Assembly: GCA_018818125.1 (NCBI GenBank)
Contig: JAHISQ010000158.1
Coordinates: 1-37,118, forward strand
Reading direction: 5' to 3'
From: Candidatus Rifleibacteriota bacterium
Lineage (GTDB): Bacteria; Muiribacteriota; Ozemobacteria; Ozemobacterales; Ozemobacteraceae
Length of the DNA: 37,118 nt
Below are positions 15,519-24,750 of this stretch, piece after piece. Made by a program: the position numbers and the translations under genes. The notes beneath the pieces are model-generated. The model saw only the letters and a list, made by a program, of their open reading frames with translations, was not told the DNA's origin and did no database searches. Position 1 is the stretch's first letter, and each line of letters begins with the position of its first letter.

Positions 15519-18500
15519 TCATTGTGCTGGTAGCACGGTGATGGTTTTGGGCACTGACATGCCGTAATACTCGGGGTTATACATGAGGCTGACCTGAGTT
15601 GGTTTCATTTTGAAATTACCTTCGCAGATAGCTCTCAGATAATATACAATGCGGAACCGCCCTGACCACAAGCGGTTTTTGAAGGCAAGCAAGCGGTCGT
15701 TGCGCAGTTCGCGATGGTCAGCGTAAAACGAATAGGCGCCAAAGTTCCAGTCACAGTAATATTCTTCGTTTGCGCTGTCAGCTTCCGAGGGTATTGAATC
15801 GTTTTTGAGACTCGGGTTGATTGCGATAAATCCGGCCGGGATTGGATCTTCAACTGCCAGATGATTGAGCATTGTCCCGTAATAACCATCTTTGCGGAAA
15901 TGATCTTCGAATTCGACCGTGGCCTTAACCAGATCGCCAACGTGAAATTCTTTATTGCCATTAAGATTTTCGAAGGTCTTCTCGACAGAGAAGCCCTTGT
16001 TAACAGACTCGGTTCTATCTGTCTCGTCGGGGTAGCTGTATTCAAGACTGTAACTGAGCATATTTTTGGTCGGCCCGGCGATTTTGATGCCATCGGAACT
16101 GAGCAGCTCTTCTGAACTGATTTCGCGCATAATGCCAAACTGACCGCTGTTAATCGTCTCTTTGCCTTTTGCTGTGGTCAGGTCGAAGTCAACATTTGTT
16201 GCGAATTCAGTGTCGTTGGCTTTGAAGTATTCTGCCAGAGCAAACAGGGCGATACCGGTGTCTGCGGTTGAATGCCAGTATCCACTGTCGTTGAGGCTGT
16301 TGAGAAGCCGGCCCGAAAGATCGTCAGCCTGCTTCTTGTTGCCTTTGATCGCCAGGCTAGTCAGCAGTAGAATTGCATCGTGCCGGGTGGGAGAATAGCG
16401 CCAACCATAAACTACGCTGGCTACTGCCGGTTCAAGTTTGGCGAGTCTGCCCTGCAGTTCTTCGATCGAAGTCTGGGCGCTCAATGCCTCAGCCCATAGC
16501 AGTAACGGTGCCGATTCATTGCCGGACTTGGCGAAACGCTTTTTGAGAGTATCCATATCGGCTGCCGAAATTTTCTGGTTCATGCCGAGGTTAACCACCG
16601 CCAGAGCCATTATGCCATCGACAAAACGGTCTTCATTGTTGTTTTTGAATAGATTGCTGCGAATGTAGTCGACTCCAGCTGCAAGCCGGTCCTCATCTAC
16701 CGGAAACCCTGCTTTTTTGGCGGTGCTCAGAGCGAAGACGGCATACTGAGTGCCCCACCATGATTCGCTGTGTTCTGATGTCCAGTATGAGAAGCCGCCT
16801 GAACTACGCTGCATTTTCATGAGCTTATTGACGCCGCCCTCAATAAATTTGTCGACTTCATCTATGCTGTAACCCGGCAACCTGCCTTCTCTGATCAGAT
16901 TACGCAGACCGGCCAGTGGGATGATGCCTGAACTGACCTGCTCAACGCAGCCGTAGGGATAGCGCATCAGATAGCGCAGAGACGGTGCCAGTTTTGGCCA
17001 TGGAGTGGTCGATATATTGAGTCTTGCTGAAATAGCGCCCTTGCTTGAAATCGCGCTCATATTGGCAAGATAGGCGGGTAGATCCGGTTTGATCTGATGG
17101 CTGCCGGTAAAGTGCCCTGACAGGTTTCGGGTAATGATTGTTGCCGCCGGGTTGACCGGAAAAGTTCGACTTATCGAGTCGGCAAGGCCGTTAAATGAGC
17201 CGGCCAGAACAAGTTTTGCTTCGCCCGCGCCATTGTCAGCTTCGATGCTGATTTTGCTGACTGAATTGGCATACGCTTCCATACTGGCAGTAGTTTTGTT
17301 CGGCGTGGCAGCCAGGTTAGCGGCCTCGACAATAGTGATTTCGGCCTGACCGCTTTGCGCACCCTTGTTACTGAGCGCCACCGGAAAGGTCGCTTTGTCG
17401 CCGGCTGTCATAAACCTTGGCAGGGCAGGTTCAAGGTAGAATTCGCGACTTACCTTGAGTTGTCTGTCTTTTGAAGTGAAAGCAGTGCCACGATCCAGCG
17501 CAACAGCGTAAATGCGATAAGAGGTCATGCTGTCGGGAAGCTTGAACTCGATTTCACAGCGGCCGGCGGCATCGGTGCGCAGACCTGCGTTCCAATAGGC
17601 AACTGGTCGAAAGTCCTTGCGCGAGTCCAGGTCAGATGCGATTGCGCCGGCTCCGCCATCGCCGCCAGTAAGTTCGCGGGTTGACATGAGCTTGAACAGG
17701 TCCTGACTGATCAGAGAAGTGCGCAGATCGCCGGTGAAAATGCTCAGCGGCAGCAAAAAGTCGGTAAGGGCACTCAGATTTGGGGTCTGGTAACCGGTCA
17801 GCGATAGAATAGCCTCATCGACGACGCAGACAGCAAGTTCGGCGTCGGCTGGTTTGCCGTCGCGATCAGTCACGACAAAACTCATTTTCTGCTGGTCACC
17901 AGGACCAGCCTGCAGCTCGCCCTTATTTTCTGGTGCGATGTCAACCGAGATACTGTCGACGCGATTTTGCACCTTAACGTTGGTGTAGCCGTAGTAGGCT
18001 CTTGGGTAATCGCTATCAACCTGACTGGAGTAGACCGGAAATTCACCGCGTGTAGCCGGCGCAATCAGTCCGATGTAAACGTTGGGGCGGGAGTCTGCAG
18101 TAAGAGTTTCGATGAATTCGCCCTGTGGTTTATCGAGTTTGACGACTCTGGCGCTGAGGATACCATCGCTTTCGCGTGTCAAAAGGGCATATTCACAAGG
18201 TCGCGGTAGAGAATAACGAATTTTAACCTTGTCGTTAACTGCGGCAACATCGCGGTCCGGCATCAGGTATATCTCGTTTTCGCTGCGCATGCGTTCACGA
18301 CTGTTGTAGTCTTCAAAACTTGAATAAGAATAGTCGACCTCGAAGCTGAGAGCAGTTCTGGCTTCTTCATTGCCGCTGCCATATGAAGCCTGCAGCATGT
18401 AATCGCCACCTTCAGCCAGAATCAGATCAAATGTGGCAGCGCCGTCCTTGATGCTTTGTCTGGCATTGTGACTGCGCACCCAACCGCTTGCCCAGCTGTA

Positions 18501-21113
18501 AAAAATGCCACCTTCGCTGTCACGTTTCTGGGTATAAAAATACCTTTTACGCATTATTTCGAGCTGAATTTCGCCCTGGTTGAGCTTCTGACCGTTTTTA
18601 TCAATTGCGATAATCTGAACCGGAAATTCCTGACCCTGAGTCATGGTTGCGGGCAGTTTTGCAATGCCAAGCCGGTAAACAGGATCTGGTGAAAAACGAC
18701 CGACCTGTGTGGATGGGCGGGCGTCGATATCGAGCACGGTTGCCGAAATCTCTATGCTGTTGAGGCCACTCAACACGGAATTAGAGACGGGTAATGCGAT
18801 GCTCAGTTCACCATCTTTGCTGAGAACCGAGTTGCCGGCTTCGATGAGTTCTTTTTGCTTATCATTGTTGCCGAAGTGGTAAAGAGCAAAACCGGCCGGT
18901 TCAGAATTGCGCTCGGTCAGATGTGCTGTCCACTGTACTTTGGCATGCCGCACCGGTCCGCCAGTATAGTAGATTCCTTTTATTTTGCAGACCAGATAAT
19001 TCTGTTCGGTGTCTTTGCCAACGATCTGCCTGACGCTGCGCTTTTCCTGGCTCATGTCGAGAGTAACATAGTGGCGCGGTGGCTCGAATTCCTGAACCTG
19101 AAAACCAGTGCTGCAAAGCACAATTTCTTTGTTTTCATCGCTGTCTGAGCTATTCTTGCCGGCGACAGTGGCATTTGCGGGAGCGCGATTCATCAGCAGA
19201 TCCCATTCCGGGTCGACCTTGCTGGGCCGCATGTCGATCTTTTCTTCGATTCTGGTAACCTTGATGTTGTATTGTCCAAGCGGTTGAAAACTTTTAATTT
19301 CTACCGACCCTGAACAGGTGCCAAATTCGTTGAGCTCAAGTTCCTGATTGTAAATTTCTTCAGATCTTGAGGTGGTAACCGTGACTCTGACTTTTGTTCC
19401 TACTGGCGCTACAATGTTGTTGTCATTGTATTCGCGGATTGTTGCTTTCCAGAAAGTGGTCTCGCCTGGTCGATAGACACCGCGCTCGGTAAAGACGTTG
19501 CCGTTTGCTGATAGCTGGTAACGGGTATCAGGACTGGCCTGGCGAATCGATGAGGTATAGATACGGTTAGTGTTGAGCTTGATAAAACTGCTGTCGGAAG
19601 GTATTGCCGCTGCTGCGATGATCAGGTCGCAGATCTGCAGCTTGGCTTTGCTGACCTTAGGAACATCGTTTTCCATAGAGATTGCGGGGTATTCGGTATC
19701 TTGATTGACGCGCAGAATGCCGTCTTGACTGGTTTTTCCGGCAAATATCGAATGGCCGTTTTTGTTGACCAGCATGATAGAGGCATCAGCTACCGGCTTG
19801 CCGGTTTCTAAAGAAGTAACCCAGACCAGCAGTTCGTTGCGCCCAAATTTGTAGGTAATCGCAAGGTCTGTTATCTGGAAAAGGCGGGTTGCAGTCTGCC
19901 CGCCCTCGACATCAATTTCGTTGACATTTACAATGACAGATCCGCCCTTTTCGGGTTCTGGCCTGTAGTCGAGCGGCAGCGAAAAGAAATGCTCGCGGTC
20001 AGGGTTGTCGGTGCCAAGAAAAGCCTTGCCGTCAGATGAAAAATCCGGTGTCAGAAAGTTTTTCAATTCAGCAGCAATCTGGGTGTCGCCGACCAGCTTA
20101 AGTGCCTCTTGCTGCTTTACAAAGCTCAGCATCATATTGTCAAGATTGCTGGCAGCTTTACTGATCTTCTGACTTTCAGTGCTGTTGAGTCGCATTCCTT
20201 CTGAATCCTGCGGGCGCTTTTCTTCGGCTTCTGCAAAAGCGGTGATAGATTCCAGAGCTGGCCCGAAAAACGCGGGAACTCGTGTCAGCTGGCACTTGAA
20301 ATTACCAACACTGGTAAAGGTGAGCGGCACCAGCTGGCGACTTTTGAGTTCGAGGACTGACCGGTCGGCGGCAAACGAAATCTGTGGCTGCGGCCCGATT
20401 GCGGTAAACTCGCTCTTAGCATTGGCCAGGACCTGATTTTCGCCCTCGATACTGCCACCGATTATTTGAATTTCATATTTCTTTCCGGTTACAAAGTTTC
20501 CGGCTATCCGGTAGAGGTTACGGTCGCTGCTATACCGCCGGTCTACCGTATAATAGCCAATTGGCGGGAAAATTTTAACGTGCCGGCGCAGCTTAAAGTC
20601 TTTAACGTTTTCACTGAGGTCAAAATAGACACCCTTTTCGGTAGCCCGGTCAAAGAAGGGGGTTACTGCAGACATGGTAACAGCATCTTTGCTGCTGAAC
20701 TTGATGACCGTGTTGCTGCTGATGAACTCTTTGCTTTCAGCCGCAATAATACCCTTTGTAAGGGTTATTTCGTAGCTGCCCGTGGCCGGTTTTTTAGCAG
20801 CCGGGCCAATTATAAAGATTTTGCGCTCTGGTGGCAGCGACCTTTTCTCTTCCTGCTCGTCGAATGATGTGGCATTGATAACCTTTATCTTGGTGTTTAT
20901 ACCCCCCAGCTGGCATGAGAGACGTTTTGAAATCTCAAGAATCGATACCGGGCGGTTAAACTCAAGTTTCAGTCGCCAGTTGGTAGGTTGCATGTCGCCA
21001 GTTATGGCAAAGCTGTGTGTGAAGCTGAAGGGTTCACCTGCTGTGACACTACCAGTCAGGAAAAGAAGGCAGCATAGAGCTGCTAAACAGCTGAAAAAGG
21101 CAGTTTTGGTCAT
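15519..21113 (-). CDS. Bacterial alpha-2-macroglobulin (thioester type, YfhM-like)
   Basis: This 1864-aa periplasmic protease trap has an N-terminal signal peptide without a lipobox, so unlike E. coli YfhM it is probably not lipidated. Order: about 350 residues of divergent N-terminal domains, then macroglobulin domains from about residue 400. The A2M core follows (YWNAGLRTDAAGRCEIEFKLPDSMTSYRIYA region, about 1175-1215), then the thioester motif GCVEQ with Cys1389 and an alpha/alpha-toroid thioester domain, and a C-terminal receptor-binding-like domain. On bait cleavage the thioester should bind the attacking protease covalently. AGAGG lies 7 nt before the ATG. It is the first gene of the pair with pbpC. 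It is longer than YfhM (1653 aa), mostly at the N-terminus. Confidence 0.95.
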   Translation of the reverse strand: MTKTAFFSCLAALCCLLFLTGSVTAGEPFSFTHSFAITGDMQPTNWRLKLEFNRPVSILEISKRLSCQLGGINTKIKVINATSFDEQEEKRSLPPERKIFIIGPAAKKPATGSYEITLTKGIIAAESKEFISSNTVIKFSSKDAVTMSAVTPFFDRATEKGVYFDLSENVKDFKLRRHVKIFPPIGYYTVDRRYSSDRNLYRIAGNFVTGKKYEIQIIGGSIEGENQVLANAKSEFTAIGPQPQISFAADRSVLELKSRQLVPLTFTSVGNFKCQLTRVPAFFGPALESITAFAEAEEKRPQDSEGMRLNSTESQKISKAASNLDNMMLSFVKQQEALKLVGDTQIAAELKNFLTPDFSSDGKAFLGTDNPDREHFFSLPLDYRPEPEKGGSVIVNVNEIDVEGGQTATRLFQITDLAITYKFGRNELLVWVTSLETGKPVADASIMLVNKNGHSIFAGKTSQDGILRVNQDTEYPAISMENDVPKVSKAKLQICDLIIAAAAIPSDSSFIKLNTNRIYTSSIRQASPDTRYQLSANGNVFTERGVYRPGETTFWKATIREYNDNNIVAPVGTKVRVTVTTSRSEEIYNQELELNEFGTCSGSVEIKSFQPLGQYNIKVTRIEEKIDMRPSKVDPEWDLLMNRAPANATVAGKNSSDSDENKEIVLCSTGFQVQEFEPPRHYVTLDMSQEKRSVRQIVGKDTEQNYLVCKIKGIYYTGGPVRHAKVQWTAHLTERNSEPAGFALYHFGNNDKQKELIEAGNSVLSKDGELSIALPVSNSVLSGLNSIEISATVLDIDARPSTQVGRFSPDPVYRLGIAKLPATMTQGQEFPVQIIAIDKNGQKLNQGEIQLEIMRKRYFYTQKRDSEGGIFYSWASGWVRSHNARQSIKDGAATFDLILAEGGDYMLQASYGSGNEEARTALSFEVDYSYSSFEDYNSRERMRSENEIYLMPDRDVAAVNDKVKIRYSLPRPCEYALLTRESDGILSARVVKLDKPQGEFIETLTADSRPNVYIGLIAPATRGEFPVYSSQVDSDYPRAYYGYTNVKVQNRVDSISVDIAPENKGELQAGPGDQQKMSFVVTDRDGKPADAELAVCVVDEAILSLTGYQTPNLSALTDFLLPLSIFTGDLRTSLISQDLFKLMSTRELTGGDGGAGAIASDLDSRKDFRPVAYWNAGLRTDAAGRCEIEFKLPDSMTSYRIYAVALDRGTAFTSKDRQLKVSREFYLEPALPRFMTAGDKATFPVALSNKGAQSGQAEITIVEAANLAATPNKTTASMEAYANSVSKISIEADNGAGEAKLVLAGSFNGLADSISRTFPVNPAATIITRNLSGHFTGSHQIKPDLPAYLANMSAISSKGAISARLNISTTPWPKLAPSLRYLMRYPYGCVEQVSSGIIPLAGLRNLIREGRLPGYSIDEVDKFIEGGVNKLMKMQRSSGGFSYWTSEHSESWWGTQYAVFALSTAKKAGFPVDEDRLAAGVDYIRSNLFKNNNEDRFVDGIMALAVVNLGMNQKISAADMDTLKKRFAKSGNESAPLLLWAEALSAQTSIEELQGRLAKLEPAVASVVYGWRYSPTRHDAILLLTSLAIKGNKKQADDLSGRLLNSLNDSGYWHSTADTGIALFALAEYFKANDTEFATNVDFDLTTAKGKETINSGQFGIMREISSEELLSSDGIKIAGPTKNMLSYSLEYSYPDETDRTESVNKGFSVEKTFENLNGNKEFHVGDLVKATVEFEDHFRKDGYYGTMLNHLAVEDPIPAGFIAINPSLKNDSIPSEADSANEEYYCDWNFGAYSFYADHRELRNDRLLAFKNRLWSGRFRIVYYLRAICEGNFKMKPTQVSLMYNPEYYGMSVPKTITVLPAQ

Positions 21114-21176
21114 TGTTATACCTCTTGTCTAATGTTGTTTTTATTCTAGCGCAAAAACCTAATTTTTTCATCTTTC

Positions 21177-21205
21177 TTGCAGTCGTTGTTTCTTTTCGCT
21201 AAGAT
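21177..21205 (+). promoter_or_regulatory. Putative promoter of the phosphatase-like/primase-like operon
   Basis: TTGCAG (21177-21182) and TAAGAT (21200-21205) lie 17 nt apart in the divergent region between this operon and the macroglobulin gene. The match to consensus is weak in the -35. TAAGAT is the same -10 as proposed for the deacetylase gene. Confidence 0.35.
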
Positions 21206-21233
21206 GTAAGCAGATAAAACCGGAGGAACCATA

Positions 21234-22517
21234 ATGAGACAGATTCTGATTGGTGTGTTGCTGGTTGTTTCTATTTTCTCAGCGGGCGCTGCCTTCGCTC
21301 AGCAGCTTATGCCCGAGCCCGTTGAGAGCTCAGATCTTATAACACCGGTAAATACGCTGCCAGTATCAATAGAATCTGTTGTCCGGCGGCGTGGCCTGTT
21401 GATGGGCGAACCATCGCGTAATCTGATTATCTTTTCCAGTACAGGCATTACCGGTGCTTCGGCCGCTCTTTATGAAGTTTGTGTGCCACGTCGCCGCATT
21501 CACAACCAGTGGCAGGGGCTGGAAACTATTTATCCGTCAATGACCAGATCTGGTAGAGCTTCAACTGGAAGCCTTATTCAGACATTTAGCGGTATGGGCA
21601 GGTGTCTTGGTCTGGTTTCTGACGACAATTTCGTTCTTCCCGGCTTTATTCAGGGCGAAGCAGATCAAAAAGCTGTCGATCTCAGCATTTTTAACATGGC
21701 ATTGAGTTTCTCTGACCTGAAGGATGCGCAGGAACGCGCTAAAATCATCAATTCAGCTTCAGGCAGCGAGTTGCCAGTTGCTTTAACTTTTGCCGAACTC
21801 GAAAGACTGTTTACCCAGAAAACCACACGAATTGTCGGTTGTTTTTATGGCCCGGTTTCGCCGCCAGAAACGGCACTGACGACGGCGAAAACAGGCATTC
21901 GCCAGCCCGGATTTGCCGAGTTGGTTTCCTCGGCGGTAAGTCGCCTTTCGGTCGCGCGTGAAGGCTTCTTTCTAACGGTCAATTATCGGTCGGTTGCTGA
22001 TGCTCGCAACAAAAACTGTTTCTGGCAGATGCTCGAACATAAAAAGATTCAGGATAGTGTCCTTCAACAGCTGGTTTCCTTCGTTTATAGCCGCAGAGAT
22101 ACTCTTCTTCTTGTTGTCGATGAGCCAGAAGCAGGCAACTGGTCTATAGGGCAGAATTTTGACTCGAAAGCCTTTGTTGCCGATCTCAAAAAAATTCCCG
22201 ACGTTTTACGTGCTCTTAGTGACAAACCGGCTGATGCCGCAGCTATACTCGGTAAATATTATAGCGGGGTAACTTTTGCAATTGATGAACTGCTCTTAGC
22301 CCTTAATGCTGGCGATACGCAGAATGTCAGTTCGATGATCGAGAAGGGTCTCAATGCTGCTCACCAGGTGAGTTTTACCAGACATGCTACCATACTGGCT
22401 AACGCTGGAATGACGGTGTTTTCTCTGGGTCGCAACGCCGAAATGTTTTTTGGACTTAGTTCCTTTGAGGACTTCTACCGCCGCCTGCTCAGCTGTATCA
22501 AGATATCGGCCGAGTAG
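21234..22517 (+). CDS. Secreted alkaline-phosphatase-fold protein, probable pseudoenzyme
   Basis: This 427-aa protein has a signal peptide (cleavage near AFA, 20-22) and a GGAGGAA ribosome binding site. By eye it aligns along its length with PhoA-type alkaline phosphatases. NLIIFSSTG (63-71) stands where the family has NVILFIGDG. TRSGRAST (104-111) matches TDSAASAT, keeping the nucleophile-equivalent Ser106. GFFLTVNYRSVADARN (244-259) matches GFFLMVEG..IDHAAH. DTLLLVVDEPEAGN (289-302) matches DTLVIVTADHETGG. TRHATILANAGMTVFSLGRNAEMFFG (382-407) matches the C-terminal HT...VPVFA.GP.A..F.G block. The metal ligands are nearly all replaced: D51 to Thr70, E322 to Asn250, D327 to Ala255, H331 to Asn259, D369/H370 to Glu297/Pro298. 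Only the Ser and the last His (384) remain. It is probably a binding or scaffold protein, or has a very different chemistry. Confidence 0.8.
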   Translation: MRQILIGVLLVVSIFSAGAAFAQQLMPEPVESSDLITPVNTLPVSIESVVRRRGLLMGEPSRNLIIFSSTGITGASAALYEVCVPRRRIHNQWQGLETIYPSMTRSGRASTGSLIQTFSGMGRCLGLVSDDNFVLPGFIQGEADQKAVDLSIFNMALSFSDLKDAQERAKIINSASGSELPVALTFAELERLFTQKTTRIVGCFYGPVSPPETALTTAKTGIRQPGFAELVSSAVSRLSVAREGFFLTVNYRSVADARNKNCFWQMLEHKKIQDSVLQQLVSFVYSRRDTLLLVVDEPEAGNWSIGQNFDSKAFVADLKKIPDVLRALSDKPADAAAILGKYYSGVTFAIDELLLALNAGDTQNVSSMIEKGLNAAHQVSFTRHATILANAGMTVFSLGRNAEMFFGLSSFEDFYRRLLSCIKISAE

Positions 22518-22547
22518 CATTCTCTTCTGACAGGAGTTTGAAATAAC

Positions 22548-24428
22548 ATGCAACAGTTTGTTTCTCTGTATCAGGCCGACATGGAAGGCGGTGAAAGCCG
22601 AAGTGATCTGACCCGAGTGCCTGAATTCGTAAAATCCTGCCCGGATGGAGCCTATCGCAGTCTGTTTTTCAGCAGCGAAGAAGCCAATGTCCTTTATGGC
22701 CCGATGGTTGTTGCTTTTTCCATTCGCAAGGCAAGAGATCTGCTTTTTGAAGGTTGTGATTACGCTGGCATAGAATTACAGCTGGAAGTTGGCGGTCGGC
22801 GCCTGCCGCAGCTTCCGGTAATGAGCGAGCTCGAACGGCTTGTTGCTGCAGAAGATTGTTTAATATTGATTAATGGCAATCCCTATAAGCCAGCAACCGA
22901 AGTTTTTGGCTTTCAACAGGTTTACGACGACTCGGTTAAGTGTATCGAAGCTTTGAAACGTCTGGGCATACCCCAGGAAACCATGGCGATTTATGCAACC
23001 CCCGAAGAGATAAGCCTTGAGATTCACCCAGGAGTCCTCGGACTGGAAGGCTGCGAAGATCTGGATCAGGTCTATTACCGTCTGCTGGGCGCAATTGCCG
23101 ATATAAAAGATGGTGACGGCAGGCCACTCAAGTCCTCGATTCGAACGGTAATCGCGCAGTCGTGCCACAAAGATTATAGAGTGCTGCTTCCTGGCAGCAA
23201 TCACCCGACTCTGCACCGCCCGCGCGTCAGTGTCGGTGCCTCGCATTTTGCCTACGGTATTGCTGCTTTTTCTGATTACTGCAGTAAAAAGCGAACTCCG
23301 CATGAAAGTCTGCAGGAGACGCTGAACTGGGTTAAGTTCGTGCAGACAAAATTGCCGCCGATCCCCGGGCTTGCTGAAAAGATCAGACAGAGGCCTTTGC
23401 CACCATGGCCGGGAAGCGATAAAAAGGGGGCAAGAGCTGCCGGGTCGGCAAAATCGTCAGCTGGCAAAGCTTTTAGCGGCAGATTTCAGCCGTTAAAAAC
23501 AGAAATTTCTGAAAGTATGGTGCGGCTTAAAGAGCAGCCGAAAACGGTGCCCTCGATTTCGGCCGGGCTTGATAAGGCGCTTGGCGGCGGTTGGACGAGC
23601 GGGGCTCTGCATCTGCTGGTCGGCTCCCGTGAGACGGGCAAGGGTAGCCTGCTGATGCAGCAGGCACTGCTGGCCCAGAAAAACATGCCGGTTCTCTATA
23701 TTTCTTATGAGCATGGTCTGCGTGAATTTGCCACGCGCGCTGCTGCTGTAACCGGTGTTATTAACCTTCCCGACATGCTTGCTCAGATGCAGGTGTCTGC
23801 TAATGCCGAACATGCCCGCAAGGCCTACGGTGCCGCTCTCGAAAAGTTCGCAGACGGTATCAGCGAAAATCTGTTTTTTTCTGGTATTGATGCCAACCGT
23901 GGCGAGTTCTCAGCCACTGATATTCAGCAGCTTGTGGCGATGCTTCCGGGCGATAGCGAAAAGCTGGTGCTGGTGGAATCAGTGAACGACGCAGTTCTCG
24001 CTGAGGATTTTGCCGGAAATATGCGCATGTTGCGTGATCTTGCGTCTACCGGCAATACTACAGTCATCATGTCGGTGCATGCAGAGGTAAAATGTGGCAA
24101 GCGGCCACATTTTATCGAGGAAGACGACATGGCACTGTTGGCCAGATACCAGCGTTATTGCGATTCTTTGCTGGTAATGTTTTCTGAGAAGGTTAATCTG
24201 CGACGTTTTGTGGCAATGCTGAAGGGGCAGATCGATGCCCAACTGGTTGGCAGCCTTGAACAGAGAGCTCTTCAACTTGCTGGTGGCAAAAGGTTTAAGA
24301 CCGACTCTTATTCGCTGTTGCGGCTTCTGCACAGTCGTACAGGCCGGCGCGAACTGTTGCTTTATTTGTATCAGCCAGATCTAATCAGGTTTTTTGAGCT
24401 GGCTGGCGTTGCCATGGGAAGAGGGTGA
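22548..24428 (+). CDS. Degenerate archaeo-eukaryotic primase fused to a DnaB/KaiC-like ATPase
   Basis: This 626-aa cytoplasmic protein has two parts. Residues 35-245 follow the layout of AEP primases (small-subunit type). YGPMVVAFS (50-58) is where YGPLYIDFD carries the catalytic DxD. IYATPEEISLEIHPGVLG (148-165) is where the SGSKGFH motif stands. RVLLPGSNHPTLHRPRVSV (211-229) matches the RLLRLPGSxH.KTG block. The catalytic Asp and His positions look lost. A Pro/Ala/Lys linker (280-320) leads to a RecA-fold ATPase like DnaB-C or KaiC: AGLDKALGGGWTSGAL (339-354), Walker A GSRETGKG (359-366) with Gly in place of Ser/Thr, YISYEHG where DnaB has FSLEM, and LVLVES as strand B. Primase-helicase fusions are known from phage T7 gp4; here both halves appear altered. 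AGGAG lies upstream of the ATG, 30 nt after the previous gene. Confidence 0.65.
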   Translation: MQQFVSLYQADMEGGESRSDLTRVPEFVKSCPDGAYRSLFFSSEEANVLYGPMVVAFSIRKARDLLFEGCDYAGIELQLEVGGRRLPQLPVMSELERLVAAEDCLILINGNPYKPATEVFGFQQVYDDSVKCIEALKRLGIPQETMAIYATPEEISLEIHPGVLGLEGCEDLDQVYYRLLGAIADIKDGDGRPLKSSIRTVIAQSCHKDYRVLLPGSNHPTLHRPRVSVGASHFAYGIAAFSDYCSKKRTPHESLQETLNWVKFVQTKLPPIPGLAEKIRQRPLPPWPGSDKKGARAAGSAKSSAGKAFSGRFQPLKTEISESMVRLKEQPKTVPSISAGLDKALGGGWTSGALHLLVGSRETGKGSLLMQQALLAQKNMPVLYISYEHGLREFATRAAAVTGVINLPDMLAQMQVSANAEHARKAYGAALEKFADGISENLFFSGIDANRGEFSATDIQQLVAMLPGDSEKLVLVESVNDAVLAEDFAGNMRMLRDLASTGNTTVIMSVHAEVKCGKRPHFIEEDDMALLARYQRYCDSLLVMFSEKVNLRRFVAMLKGQIDAQLVGSLEQRALQLAGGKRFKTDSYSLLRLLHSRTGRRELLLYLYQPDLIRFFELAGVAMGRG

Positions 24429-24432
24429 AGCA

Positions 24433-24723
24433 ATGAGCGAGCGCGAACTTTTAAAACTTCGGGTAGTGGTACGTGGCCGGGTTCAGGGAATTGGGTTCAG
24501 GCGTTTTGTCTGGCGCATAGCTCAGTCTTTGCCGATAAGTGGTTGGGTTAAGAACAATCCCGATGGCAGCGTAGAAATTGAAGTCGGCGGGGCGCCCGAA
24601 CACATAGGTCATTTTATTTCGGATGTCCGGCAGGGATCGTTTTTGTCGCGGGTTGATGAAATCGAAGAACTGCGCCGCGAAAAACTAAATCAGATGCCAG
24701 AAGTCAACTTCGATATCAGATAA
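24433..24723 (+). CDS. acyP: Acylphosphatase
   Basis: This 96-aa enzyme hydrolyses carboxyl-phosphate bonds such as acetyl phosphate. The signature VRGRVQGIGFRRFV holds the catalytic Arg in the phosphate loop, and GWVKNNPDGSVEI holds the catalytic Asn, so it should be active. The length is typical for the family. The ATG at 24433 comes 4 nt after the stop of the primase-like gene and so is very probably translated with it. A longer frame from 24394 overlaps the upstream gene and is not needed. It is the third and last gene of its operon and converges on the HEAT lipoprotein gene with no clear terminator between them. Whether it serves its two odd neighbours or is a housekeeping passenger is open. 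Confidence 0.93.
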   Translation: MSERELLKLRVVVRGRVQGIGFRRFVWRIAQSLPISGWVKNNPDGSVEIEVGGAPEHIGHFISDVRQGSFLSRVDEIEELRREKLNQMPEVNFDIR

Positions 24724-24750
24724 AGCGATCCATAACATTTAAGCAGGGTT

